From contig BJOX01000255.1 in the NCBI GenBank assembly GCA_009731375.1, positions 337,234-401,233 of the forward strand: a DNA stretch of 64,000 bases, in the 5' to 3' direction. This document shows, in pieces, positions 28,123 to 39,565 of this stretch (within the stretch, counting starts at the first letter, position 1; each line of letters opens with the position of its first letter). The notes under the pieces were generated by a model that had not been told where the DNA came from, did no database searches, and worked only from the letters and a program-made list of their open reading frames with translations. The DNA is from Paulinella micropora. Its lineage: Eukaryota; Cercozoa; Imbricatea; Euglyphida. A program made the position numbers and the translations under genes.

Positions 28123-29659
28123 TAGACCGGGAGAAGCAAGACCTGCAAAATGCGGGAACTACCCAGACCAGAAAGGCTTAGAACAGAAAGCAGAATTGTA
28201 CCTACAAAAGTATGGAAACATACAAGGGTATACAATGCTGAATCAAGCATGGGTCTATTACCCGCCGGAACAGTCGCACGAGTTTCAAATTGCGCCGTCA
28301 GCAGAACTGAATGCGATTACGCTACAGTACGCGCAAAAAATCGGTTTGGTCCCCACCTCAGATCAGAAAAGTCAGAACCGACAGAACAGACAGAGAGACG
28401 AGTGCGAAGACAGACACGATGACAGACCAATACCAGAAAGTAACATCCCAGTATGTCCTATTCCTGAAAGGTCTTGTACTACCTCTGTCACCACAGCACA
28501 ATCATCTGCTCACGTTCAGCAACTTACTCCAGGTGGTCACTATCTCACTAGTACGGCATTCAGACAGGCAGGTCTAGTAGTAGTTGACGACCAAGCACGC
28601 CCCAATCCACACATTTCACCCATCAACTTTCACACCTTACAGCACTTAGCAGAAGTAATGACACAAGGATGTGAATGGACAGCAAGTAAGGAAGTAGTGT
28701 GGATGGCAGATGAGCAAAAAGACGACTTTCTCACGGACATTATGAATGCGATAGAGGGAGTGTATGCCAAGCACAGAGTCGTACGCACTAGCCCCTATAG
28801 TGTAGAAAGAGACCCTATACTTATGCATTCCACCCCACAAGAGACAGCACGTTTGCCTGGTGTATCCAGCTCACTACAACCAAATGTTCCCACAGAACGC
28901 ATTCTTTTCACTACTCCACCAGTCAACAACCAGACAACAAGGGTAGAACAAAAGAAGGAAGTAGACAATGATGCACCACAAGAAGAGATTGAAGAAGTAG
29001 ATGAGGAGGATCAGACAAGAAATGAAGAAGAAGAAGAAGAAGAAGAAGAAGAAGAAGAAGAAGAAGAAGAAGAAGAAGAAGAAGAACTGTTGCATGACGA
29101 CAGTGACTGGGAGAAGAACTCAGACGAGATAAGACTGTTGAGAGCATTAGAAATGTCAGAGGAAGAGATAGAGCATGTAGAAGAAGACGAAGGTGAAGAG
29201 AATGAACAAGAAGACGAAGACGATAGTGAGAGTAAAGATGATTCAGTTACAGAGGGACACAAAGCAAAGAAACGAGAGAAAGAAACAACATCAGACAAAG
29301 CCATGGTGTTATTTAGCGAAAGAGAGAAGCCCAGACCCAATCACACCTACCAAGATAGTGGTGCGTCCCAATACATTTGTCGTGATGAATCTGTTATGAC
29401 AAATATGACTCATGTTAAACCAGTGAAGTTTAAGACAGGCAATGGAGAGAGAGAGAGAGAGAGAGCTCAAAAGGCAGGCATGATGCAAATGGCTAGAGTA
29501 GATGGACACGCAAAACCTCACATTATAGCCAAAGCAGCTTTTTTGACCCCTCGATGCCCATCAACTTCGCCCCCACCGGTCCCATGGATCATTATCACCA
29601 CCGTGCTATCCTCCATCAGAACGGACAGATGTTCATTCTCAAAAAGCCCCTTAAGATAG
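28123..29659 (+). pseudogene. Copia aspartic protease region with acidic linker
   Basis: Continuous frame 27947-29659. After ~300 unassigned residues comes an acidic region encoded by a (GAA)n microsatellite (29023-29088), then YQDSGASQYIC (29351 on), the D-S-G-A active site of retroviral-type aspartic proteases, followed by FKTGNGERERERA, where a (GA)n tract replaces part of the domain. It ends in a frame break near 29560-29650. The protease cleaves Gag-Pol; the GA insertion makes function unlikely. Confidence 0.65.
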
Positions 29660-31552
29660 GGACTAGTGACATACTTGCCAGGGGGAGACTCACAAAGTCT
29701 TTGCTATACAGATGGGACACTAAGAACGATAAACCGCTGCGCATCAATCAGCGTTTCGTCCCAGTCGGTGTGCCCAAGACGGAAAGCATGTTGGGGTGAA
29801 TGGGGAGGGAGGCCCCAAGAACAGAAACGATAGAGATAGCGATAGGAGCACTTCAAATCATAGCACAGCCACAGATAGCAAAGATAGCAACAAGGATAGT
29901 CGTAGCGAAGCAGTATTGTACGTCAAGTACCCCAGCAAGACAGACAAACGTAGACCAATAGATATAGACGTCTTACATCATAGTATAGGACATTTTGGTT
30001 ATCCAAAAGCTGCTGCATTTGCAGAAGCGGCCGGATATAGGATAGTCAGTCCCAAAGGGACACTCGACAGCGCAAAGGAAGAGTGCACACTATGCGAACC
30101 GTGCATGATTAGCAAATCGAAAGTTCTACCTCGATTCGCAGTCAATCACATTCGTAGAGCTTCCAAGAAAGCAGAAATTCTATATGTAGACACACAGGGA
30201 GCATGGCGCACTATATCTAGAACAGGAAAGAGGTATAAATTCTCGGTGACCGACGATTTTTCCGGATACACTCTTGATTTTTGTCTCGCGCATAAGAATG
30301 AGTTCATAGCTTGTCTGAGAAAGGCCATCCATTTCTTTGAAACACAGACAGGCAATAGGACTAAGGAAATCCGTTGTGACCAGGAATTCACGGCACCCAA
30401 TGAGGTAAAACGAGAATACCCGGGCATAATATGGAAAGATGCAGCTACTGACGATAAAGATGGTTATCCCATAGCTGAAATGATGAACCAGACAACCGGA
30501 GGACCTGCCCGAGCAATGCGTATACACGCAGGGTTTCCACCCAATTTTTGGGACGAAATGGAACATACGGTTTCCACTTTGTGGAACATTCGGCGACCAC
30601 TTGTCCTAGAAAGGGTATGTCCCCTTACGAACAGTTGTTCGGTAGAAAGCCCCCAATGCACCAACTCAAGCCCATAGGTAGCAGAGGAGTTATGCACATA
30701 GGTAAGAAAGACGGCAAGGGAGCTATGCCAGGCAAAGTTGTTACTCTAGTAGGGTACGACATACACAGGGAGCTGTATCGCGTATGGGACGGTAAAAGAG
30801 TGATTCCAGGAGTTAGAAATGCGCGTTTCAATCCGCAGAAAGTAGGCCCACTGACAGGCAATTCAGCGGAGATAGCATGGAGTGACGAATCTGAGGGGGA
30901 GCGAGAGAAAGAAAGCTTCACCGAAAACATTCCACACATAGACACTAGCGAGATAGGTAGTCTATTAGCAGACACTCCAATACCATCGACGAACGCAAAA
31001 GACAACGACGACGAGGATCACACACCACTCCTAGTCCCCACCCACGAGAACACGAATATACCAGATTCACCAACTCATGACACCGAACAGCCACAGCACA
31101 GTGAATCAGACCAACAAGACGAGCTAAGCTTAGAACAAAGCTTGCAGGACGACTCTTACAAACAAGTTAGTATAGGCCCGACTCCAAACTCTGATTTCAC
31201 AGCCCCAGATGCTGACTACACTGACCCCAATCAGCACGTAGAAGGTAAGCCACCCCCGAAAGGATTAACATGGGAACAGAGCGATAGCGTATCGACTGCA
31301 ACCAAAATCCACGGAAAAAGGACGAGAACACAGACAGACTTGTCAAAAACATCCACTCATTACGTGAAACTAATGAATGAACACTTGACTGATATGGATG
31401 ACTGCATTTCTCAAGAAGAAGCAAGCGAATGGTTGTTTTACATACACTTACCTACTGACCTAGTAGAAGAAGGAATGACGCTAAAGGACTTGCAAAAACG
31501 CATTGACAATGAACTGAAAGCCCTAAGGGAGTTTAAAACTTACGATGGGTAA
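29660..31552 (+). pseudogene. Copia integrase with GAG-pre-integrase finger, frameshifted
   Basis: 29796-30677: HHSIGHFGYPKAA..CTLCEPCMISK is the HHCC finger. The catalytic core follows, with YVDTQGAW (Asp), IRCDQEFTA (Asp) and a degraded third box GYPIAEMMNQTT that still holds a Glu. WNIRRP marks the core end. At 30600 the frame moves to 30548-31552, giving MSPYEQLFGRKP and LVGYDIHRELYRVWD (C-terminal SH3-like part), followed by an acidic linker to the RT. Inserts the cDNA with a short target duplication. Confidence 0.78.
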
Positions 31553-32996
31553 CAGCCGACGTTGTCAAACGAGCCGGCGTGAAGCCTGTGGGTTTATTAT
31601 GGGTTCATAAAGTAAAGACAGACGATAAGGGAGTAAAATTCGTAAAGTCTCGACTATCTCTAAGAAAAGATCAGCTAGAACCCGGAATAAGCTATAACCC
31701 CGAACAGCTCTATATCCCGTGTGCGAATCATAGGTCAGTTTTGTTGCTTTTCAAATTAGCGGTAAGTTTAGGAAACAAAGTCTATGCCGTTGACTTCAAA
31801 AACGCATATCTCAATGCATTGATGAAGGACCCGGTATATGCAAGAGCCCCTCCGGGAGTTACAGAGAAGGGCAAGGAAGGTATGTTTCTCAAGATCACCA
31901 AAGCTCTGTATGGAGCCCCCCAGGCAGGCAAGAGATGGTACGATCTTTTTGCTGAACTTCTAAGAGAACTAGGATTTGACCTTGAAAGCCGACCCGTGCA
32001 TGTTCATACAAAAGGGAGTACACGTGAGCAAGGCCATCATTGGCGTGTTCCACGTTGAAGATCTTATCTTCGTAGCCCCCGATGAACGAGCTTACTCCAA
32101 ATTTTGCGATAGCTTGGAGAAGCGATTCCACATTAAACGTCCAGGATTAGCCAAGGAGTTCAAAGGCATGGAGATAGAACAGCGAAAGGGAGAGATAATA
32201 GTACATAAGAGAACTTACGCTAGAAAGGTTGTTAAGTTCTTCGGGTACGCAGATAGCAAGCCAAGCGCTACCCCAGGTACCAAAGTCGACCCCGCGCCTA
32301 TGCACGCCTCAGCTAGACTTAGGCAGTTCTCTATTCCCCAGATAGTCGGAAGTTTGCTTTTTCTAGCCAAAATGACTAGACAGGACATCGACGAAGCTGT
32401 AAACGCAGCAAGCGTATTACAAACCGTTGACGCAGGAGTAGCATATGCACGCCTAGGCAAGTGCATCCGATATCTGAAAAATTTACGGGCTTTGCGATTC
32501 AAATCGGGCACAAGATCCGGATTGGTTGAACAAATTTCCGTATATCCGGATGCGGCGCATAAGGCATGCATTAAAACGGGAAAATCAAGAACCGGTTACG
32601 TTATCTTAGTCGGCGAAAGCCCCGTTGCTTGGCTATACAAGAGGCAAACCAAAGTTGCGTGCTCGTCGAATGACGCGGAAATCATTGCGGCCAATGAAGC
32701 TCTTCAGGAAATGATGGCGGTTAAAAATATATTGACTGAAATCGGTTTGGCGCAAAACAATCCCGTTGATGTCTTTGAAATGCCCAAACAATTCTCGCAG
32801 CGCAACGAGGACTCTCGGGACCGCGGACAAAACATCTACTCGTGGAGGAACATTACTTGAATGAACTTGAGAGTAGCGGAATTGTCAAGTTCCGGAAAGT
32901 AGATACCCGTGAACAAATCGCGGATGTATTGACTAAGTACCTTCCAAAAGATCAAATGGATTACTTGCTAGATAAGTTTATGATAAGGATGGAATA
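31553..32996 (+). pseudogene. Copia reverse transcriptase (RVT_2) and RNase H, broken
   Basis: 31579-32058: PVGLLWVHKVKTD, SRLSLRKDQ and VYAVDFKNAYLNALM (first catalytic Asp), YGAPQAGKRWYD. A frameshift near 31985 leads to 31976-32860 with GVFHVEDLIFVAP, where the Y-V-D-D box has become H-V-E-D and the first Asp of the pair is Glu. RNase H: ISVYPDAAHKACIKTGKSRTGY, SSNDAEIIAANEAL. A last shift near 32850 continues to EQIADVLTKYLP and ends at 32996. Reverse transcribes the element RNA; this copy cannot. Confidence 0.8.
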
Positions 32997-34311
32997 AAAG
33001 CGACAACAGCGGTATTCATTATATCGGTTTGCGAGCTTAATCATTTGTCACGGAACGGGATCAGCGAAATCTCCCGCTCACGCACACATCTCACACATGT
33101 TATAGTGCGATGTAAGTCAAGCAATTAAATGTATGAATGTATGGATGATAATGATGTAAGTAGCGGATAGGTCTTAGACACTACATGAGCAGTTTGATAG
33201 ACGGTCTTGAACGCGTCTGCCACGCACGACAGAACAGGTTCAGGGGGAGCCAACGCGTTTTCACAAAAGGTTAAGTCCACGGTCACATCTATTACATTTG
33301 ACTAAACCTTTACATTATTCAGGCGGCTCTACCCGAAATTCAAAATTCTGACAGTGAATTGATTCCAGAAAGACGACATCAGGTATCGAAACTTATATCT
33401 AATCATCATTTTCGGTATAACATTTTCTCTGGAAATCACTGACAAATTTTGAAGTCAAAATTGCGCACAAACTTCACCTAATCATTACTATGCTAAGGTT
33501 AGTTGCATGATAAGTTGGACAGTACTAATTTGCAATCAAATCTCAATTTCTGTGTAGTAATTTTGCGTTTCATGAAAGTTGCTTGCATATCGTTATAAGA
33601 CATAATCGATTTGTGTATCATCATGCGAAAATTATGAAGTTCATGCAAGTCGCTATGTCATTTCAATAGTAGTAAACCGGTAAGGCAGGCAGTGAGCATG
33701 ACTCACTATCAGGCATGTTAGTTATCATCATGGAACTATAATTAGCGAGCATGCACCTCTCAGCTATCATTTAATCATAAATTTTATTTGAAAAAAGCAT
33801 AAATCGTAACGGCTGTTTTTTCAAAATAATTCATGAAAAAGTTGATAAGTCAGATAGGTTGCATACAATAAATGTAGCAATTAGGCGCAACAGAACGAGC
33901 GGCAACTGCGGCTGATGTTACGGAGGCTCGCTGAAGCATTGGACTCGCTCGACCCCCCCTAGCTTCCTTTATGCCTTCGCCGCGCTGATGAAAGAGCGTT
34001 CATCATCCACCCGATGGCCAACGCGACACATGACTATTGCCGACGGCTGAAGACGAACTCAATCATCGCACGAACATTGCTCCGACCGATCGCACCAATG
34101 GCAACGACCGACGCGACGACCGCCTCATGACCCGAGTCTCAACGTTGCGAGATGAAACGTGAAGAATTATGCCCACTTACGGCAATGTTGCGAAGTTGAA
34201 GACGTATTGACTAATTAATGGCCCGTACTTCAATGAATGCGTTAATCGAACGCGGTGACAGCGCTGTACTAAATGCACACACGAAACTAACGATCGAAGG
34301 CGATTATACAG

Positions 34312-34325
34312 ACCTCAGGGGGAGG
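34312..34325 (+). promoter_or_regulatory. Polypurine tract before the 3' LTR
   Basis: CCTCAGGGGGAGG directly upstream of the presumed 3' LTR start (TCACGTC). Primes plus-strand synthesis in LTR elements. Confidence 0.5.
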
Positions 34326-34941
34326 TCACGTCAAATTTTCTTAATCACAGTCACGTAACGTTACTGTTCAGTTACACTTCGTTCTGCGCGACAAATTTCT
34401 ATATTTACTCGTAATATTAGTAGTAAAATGGTAATCGTAATTAATAAAAGGTAAGTACTGTCGGACCATTCTGATATAAGTAAAATGGAAAAACGTTAAT
34501 ATCCGATTACAAAATGAAAGCGGATGCAACACTCTCCCTTAATTCGATATTTACGTGCATTAGTGGCAAAGCGTAATGATTGTAATAACTACATATTTAT
34601 GGATAATCAATGACGTAGGAATTATTTCTAGAAAGTCAGTTAACAGTCATCCATTACGTCGACCATAATCTAATAGTAGTGACGTGTCACGTCGATAGCG
34701 TAAAGTGTATATTGATTGTATCTTCAGTAAAGTTCCGTTCGTATTGGTGGAAAGTACCGAAGGGATTAAATACTCACCGGTAATCAATCTGCCGGAATTA
34801 GTGTTCTCACGAACAAGCCGTCAATTGATTAGTAGGTTATCAGTGTTACCGGATTCATCTCCGTGACACGCCTCTGCATCGCAATTCGTTTTCGGTCACT
34901 AAGTTCAGACTTAAGTTTATTCGGTTCAATACGGGTTTATC
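34326..34941 (+). repeat. Copia 3' LTR (~616 bp)
   Basis: Bounded on the left by the polypurine tract and on the right by GCGAG. 34594-34941 matches the 5' LTR; 34421-34530 matches the inverted start of the 5' LTR; 34531-34593 has no partner in the 5' LTR. Confidence 0.7.
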
Positions 34942-35175
34942 GCGAGTTGAGCAAAATAAAAGACAATACAGAAATGAATGGAACAGAAACTATTTTTCAA
35001 GCAAATGGATATGTGAATGCGGATATGAAACCACCAGAGGATACAAAAATAGGCATTTTAAATCAGCCTATCACGAACTAGGTATGAAAGGAATTCACGT
35101 ATCAAGAGATAAATAAAAAAGCATTATACTTTAATTTTTTTAAATTAAAGTCATAAATATAAAGACGCATATAGG

Positions 35176-35576
35176 ATGACTAACGAGAAAGAGGCTCCGC
35201 CCCTTTCAAACCCGGGGGTGCGGGGGACGAAGTCCCCTGCGGACACTGAAGAAAAGATAAGTAGTAGATTTACAATTTCAAAAGGATGTATTATGATAAA
35301 GAATAATGAAAAGGGACCGAGGGTAAAAGTTCAATGGAGAGAAGGAGGTAAAACGATGTGTAAGAGTTTTACTATTGGTAAGAGAAGAACCAAAGAACAA
35401 GCAATGGAAGAAACAAAGAAATTCCACGCCGAGGAAAAGGTAAAACCAAAGTATAATATAATGAATGGAAAGTGAATTATCATATGGAAACAAAAGAAAT
35501 AAAAAAGAAAAGAAAAGAAATTGGAATAATAAAACATTCAAGTGTGAATGTGGAGCTGAAATAAATAGAAGTTGTA
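35176..35576 (+). pseudogene. PLV2 AP2-like / zinc-finger gene, second copy
   Basis: 99 codons from ATG 35176. Residues ~33-80 (FTISKGCIMIKNNEKG..VQWREGGKTMCKSFTIGKRRTKEQA) are close to the PLV1 881 gene. The first 25 codons contain an in-frame GC-rich hairpin element (35191-35244) encoding APPLSNPGVRGTKSPAD. The finger part (FKCECGAEINRS, other frame, ~35540-35575) is cut by a MITE. Confidence 0.6.
35191..35244 (-). repeat. Hairpin-family element inside the PLV2 AP2-like ORF
   Basis: The - strand reads AGGGGACTTCGTCCCCCG, then ACCCCCGGGTTTGAAAGGGGC. This is the same order of stems and the same GGGTTTGAAAGGGG linker as the 14452 element. It keeps the reading frame. Confidence 0.55.
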
Positions 35577-35852
35577 TTGCTGTTGACATTCAAGACAAAC
35601 AAAAAAAAATTAGTTTTTAGTTTTTGTGTCAGATTTTCATTTTTGTGACAGTTTTTCATTTTTGTGACAAAAATTCAAATTTTCACATTTAACGGTAACA
35701 TTTTGCGAAAATTTACGATGTTTGCGGACGAATATAGCAGTTAATTTGAAAATTTTAAATTTCCAACCAAAATCAAAATTCCAACCAAAACTGAAAATCT
35801 AACACAAAAACTAAAAAGTATTTTTTTTTTTTGTCTTGAATGTCAACAGCAA
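35577..35852. mobile_element. MITE with ~50-bp inverted repeats and TA duplication
   Basis: 276 bp starting TTGCTGTTGACATTCAAGAC and ending in its complement, with TA on each side (35575-35576, 35853-35854). The inner parts (TAGTTTTTGTGTCAGATTTTC) also pair. Removing it restores alignment to PLV1 1200-1240. TA duplication and TIRs suggest a Tc1/mariner-mobilised non-autonomous element. No ORF. Confidence 0.7.
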
Positions 35853-35960
35853 TAAAAACAAGATATATGAAATCAAACATGCATACAGAAAAAAATTTAT
35901 TTAAACACAGCGAAGGGGTAATATATAAGGATACACGGGGGAGCACACAAGAGGCACACG

Positions 35961-36101
35961 ATGACAGAAAACAAACGAATATACAAATGTGATTGTGGTT
36001 CTGATGTTGATATTTCAGGAAAGTGGATTCATTTCTATTCAAAAAAACATAAAACATTTATTAAAAAAATATTAAAAAAGAAGAAGAAAAAAAAACTTTA
36101 A
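35961..36101 (+). CDS. CxC zinc-finger microprotein of PLV2
   Basis: 46 aa: MTENKRIYKCDCGSDVDISG, WIHFYSKKHKTFIKK and a Lys tail. C-x-C-G, then two His near the end, is the same finger plan as in the genes at 881 and 35176, here alone and with its own start. No PLV1 counterpart was found. Preceded by an AT-rich leader with TATATAAGG at 35922. Confidence 0.4.
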   Translation: MTENKRIYKCDCGSDVDISGKWIHFYSKKHKTFIKKILKKKKKKKL

Positions 36102-36264
36102 CAAGAAAAACCAAAACAAAAAGATGAAAATGACAGGTGCAACATATGTAATTACAGTGAATAGAATTGTCATTGCGGAAGCGGATACGGTAAATATAAA
36201 TATTAAAACAAATGTATGTTATGTCTATAATAATTTTTTTTTGCCCCCCCCCCCCCCCCCCCCC

Positions 36265-36364
36265 NNNNNNNNNNNNNNNNNNNNNNNNNNNNNNNNNNNN
36301 NNNNNNNNNNNNNNNNNNNNNNNNNNNNNNNNNNNNNNNNNNNNNNNNNNNNNNNNNNNNNNNN
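36265..36364. other. Assembly gap (100 N) after a 21-bp C run
   Basis: Poly-C 36244-36264, then N. Sequence on the right side continues as the PLV2 homologue of PLV1 1330. Confidence 0.99.
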
Positions 36365-36508
36365 CCGCCCGCCACTAATTTCCATTTAAACACAGGGGCC
36401 CCCGAATACATAGACACGGCGGACCCACGGCGACCCACGGCAGGGGGGCAGACAGTTAATATTCATTTTTGAAAATTTTATTTACATATATATACACTTA
36501 CCAACGAT

Positions 36509-36700
36509 GGAGACACATACTTACAACGATAAGATTTATAGGTTGGACACATTTAGGGAACATAAAATTAACGGGTCGGGATGTGCTTTACATAATACCG
36601 GAGGGATATAAAAGACTGTATAAGGTGGATACAACAACTACCCAAAATTACTTAAACTGAGTAGGAGGTGCTGTTTACTTTGAGCAAAATGCTATTCCAG
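36509..36700 (+). pseudogene. polB: PLV2 DNA polymerase B, first ~50 codons only
   Basis: METHTYNDKIYRLDTFREHK, then a frameshift to DVLYIIPEGYKRLYKVDTTT and VGGAVYFEQN, each matching PLV1 1479-1690. It stops matching near 36700, where host-like sequence with a TTAGGG tract begins. It supports ATG 1479 as the true start in PLV1. Confidence 0.75.
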
Positions 36701-37930
36701 GTGGGCCTCGCCTGCCATTCCTCAAGGTCAAGGTTAGGATTAGGGTTAGGGTTAGGTTTCAGCCCCGCCAGGCTGCCGGGCTACGCGGTGAGGCACAGCC
36801 TCAATATTTTAGTACAGGGACTTATCGGTACAATTTTGTTTTCATCCTTTAGTGCATCTGCCACGGTTCATCCGTAGTCTACTATGACTAATGACTAATG
36901 ACTGTTTTTGTTTTTATCATCTGCTGATTGTGGGATACCGTCCCTCATCTTCAACATATATTAATAAAACACAGTTGCAATGAAATTTGTTTCTGGATGT
37001 CATGGTGCAATGTCCCCTCTGTATAGCAGGCAAGGATGGGTCCATTTGTATTATCCAAGGAGTATACAAATGGGACCCATTCTCCGAGCCGAGGCCAGCT
37101 GCCTTCCCCAGACCCACCTTCGTCGAATCGTACTCCTCCTCCCGATGATTCCAACTTGAATTTTGTACTTAAGGATTTCAGAGGCAATCATGGGAGACTC
37201 CTCCTCGTCTGGCATTGTCCCAATCGAACCAGAACTTATCCTTTGTGCGGCCATACGGTCGGGCTACGGTCAGTTCCATCTATGGTTTTCCGATGGTTTT
37301 CCCGGTGACCGTAGGCTCCTTAGGCGATTTCTGTTTAGCATATATATTTTTCACGATATTCCCTGACGGGAACCGTGGCACGCACACTAGTCTTCAGAAG
37401 CGCAGGGTGTGCAGACATGAAGATGGAAAAAAACCGAAAGTGGCAATCAAGTTCCTCAAAACTTGAAACGTGGTCCCGAAGTTGAAAGCACAAAAAAGTG
37501 ACTGGTTGGCACTTCCCGATAAGATTTTATTAGTACTGACCAGGCTCCGTACTTTGACGTATCGACAGAGCATGTCTTGAAATATTATTAACAATATCCA
37601 GCTTATTTCAGTATTATTACGTTGAGAAATGATGATTTTATTCAGTTTGAAAAAGACTGCCACATTTGTGGCAATGATCCACAAATGTGGCCTCGCCCGG
37701 TTAAGGGTTAAGCTAGGTCGGAAGATTACTTTCAGTTATATGATGATAATCAGTGGCAAATATTATATTTTATTGAAACAGCTTGAGTACAAGGCTTGGA
37801 GCTGCACTGCAGGGTTGTCAGTATCTAGAGTATAGCTATCTCGAATCTTCGTACTCCACTCGCGGGTGAGACGATGGATTCACATGTGCAGATTTGCATC
37901 CGCAATTGACAGAGAAGCAATATTATCATT
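36701..37930. other. Unassigned host-like region
   Basis: Contains a short telomere-like tract (GGATTAGGGTTAGGGTTAGG at 36735-36756) and several short ORFs (longest ~90 codons on +, 37036-37308) without recognisable domains. A small inverted repeat CCACATTTGTGG..CCACAAATGTGG lies at 37660-37690. No gene can be supported. Confidence 0.4.
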
Positions 37931-37933
37931 ACT

Positions 37934-37968
37934 ATTCTTCTTCTTCTTCTTCTTCTTCTTCTTCTTCT

Positions 37969-38003
<35 letters not shown>

Positions 38004-38021
38004 TTATTATTATTATTATTG
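37934..38021. repeat. (TTC)n/(TTA)n microsatellite
   Basis: About 20 TTC units passing into TTA. Start of the microsatellite-dominated half of the window. 38022-38327 is unique sequence without a supported gene. Confidence 0.95.
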
Positions 38022-38327
38022 CTTCGTGTTGTTTTGTTTTGTTTTGTTTGTTTTGCAGCACATTTGTAACAGTAATTCATACATTGCAGAGTATCTAACC
38101 TGCAGCAACCTGGTGTCTCGACACATGCAACAATCAGACAAGTGACCGACAGGTTGTTCGAATCGAGCTTAACAAAAAAAGACAGCACTTGCTTGCAACT
38201 ATGAATAATATTTCAAAAAATTGAGATGTGTGGTGATGGCGCGTCAGATATCTCGTTAAATTACTGCAGGATTGATAGGCGTAGCCGAATCCGGGGGAGG
38301 CATGACAGGAAACCTGACAAAGAACAA

Positions 38328-38351
38328 ACACGAGAGAGAGAGAGAGAGAGA

Positions 38352-38396
<45 letters not shown>

Positions 38397-38453
38397 TACA
38401 GAGGTCGAGAGGTAGAGAGATTGATAGATTAGATTGATAGATAGATGTGCTGC

Positions 38454-38496
<43 letters not shown>

Positions 38497-38533
38497 GCTA
38501 CGCTCTCTCTCTCTCTCTCTCTCGCTGTTGTTA

Positions 38534-38595
<62 letters not shown>

Positions 38596-38642
38596 GCCTC
38601 TGTCTCTCTCTGTCTCTCTCTCTCGCTCTCTCTCTCTCACTC

Positions 38643-38685
<43 letters not shown>

Positions 38686-38696
38686 CTCTCTCTCTG

Positions 38697-38729
<33 letters not shown>

Positions 38730-38786
38730 GTCTCTGTCTCTCTCTCTGTCTCTCTCTGTCTCTCTGTCTGTCTCTCTCTGTCTCTT

Positions 38787-38826
<40 letters not shown>

Positions 38827-38969
38827 CAGTCTGTCTGTCTCTCTGTCTCTCTGTCTCTCTCTCTGTCTCTCTGTCTCTCTCTCTCTCTGTCTCTGTCTCT
38901 CTCTGTCTGTGTCTGTTTCTGTCTTTCTGTGTCTGTTTCTGTCTCTGTCTCTCCTCTGTATCTCCTCTG

Positions 38970-39000
<31 letters not shown>

Positions 39001-39001
39001 G

Positions 39002-39082
<81 letters not shown>

Positions 39083-39136
39083 GTCTCTCTCTCTCTGTCT
39101 CTCTCTATCTCTGTCTATCTATCTATCTATCTATCG

Positions 39137-39208
<72 letters not shown>

Positions 39209-39232
39209 GTCTCTGTCTCTCTGTCTATCTGC

Positions 39233-39310
<78 letters not shown>

Positions 39311-39327
39311 GTCTGTCTGTCTATCTG

Positions 39328-39376
<49 letters not shown>

Positions 39377-39377
39377 A

Positions 39378-39450
<73 letters not shown>

Positions 39451-39487
39451 GTCTGTCTGTCTGTCTGTGTCTGTCTGCGTCTGTCTG

Positions 39488-39564
<77 letters not shown>
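38328..39564. repeat. Compound (GA)n, (CT)n/(TCTG)n and (TATC)n tract
   Basis: GA to 38393, then CT with TCTG interruptions from 38455 to about 39112, then TATC with TCTG blocks to 39564. The long open frames here are repeat translations ([14 protein letters not shown]), not genes. Confidence 0.96.

Positions 39565-39565
<1 letters not shown>

Larger units (their letters stand above)
25621..34941 (+). mobile_element. Ty1/copia LTR retrotransposon inserted in PLV2
   Basis: 9.3 kb. Order of domains: gag with CCHC knuckle, a Gln/Ser-rich region, zinc motif, acidic region with protease, GAG-pre-integrase and integrase core, reverse transcriptase (RVT_2) and RNase H. Integrase before RT is the copia order. 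Direct repeats at the ends plus a 5-bp duplication define the borders. The pol part is broken by frameshifts near 28000, 29600, 30600, 31560, 31985 and 32850, so this copy is dead. 33000-34325 is a long untranslated 3' region with no gene seen. Confidence 0.88.
25157..36700 (+). mobile_element. PLV2: left-end remnant of a second polinton-like virus, split by a copia element
   Basis: Two blocks, 25157-25620 and 34942-36700, in the same orientation as the left end of PLV1. They hold a TIR remnant, two or three zinc-finger/AP2 genes and the first ~50 codons of the polymerase gene, beginning METHTYN at 36509. The sequence matches PLV1 840-1690 at moderate divergence, so it is a related, not identical, virus. 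The coding ends near 36700 at a TTAGGG-like tract, and no capsid or integrase genes follow. It contains an N gap and a MITE. Confidence 0.8.

Noticed and set aside
36668-37466. Short + strand ORFs of 67-90 codons
   Set aside because: No domain, no splice borders, mutually overlapping frames.
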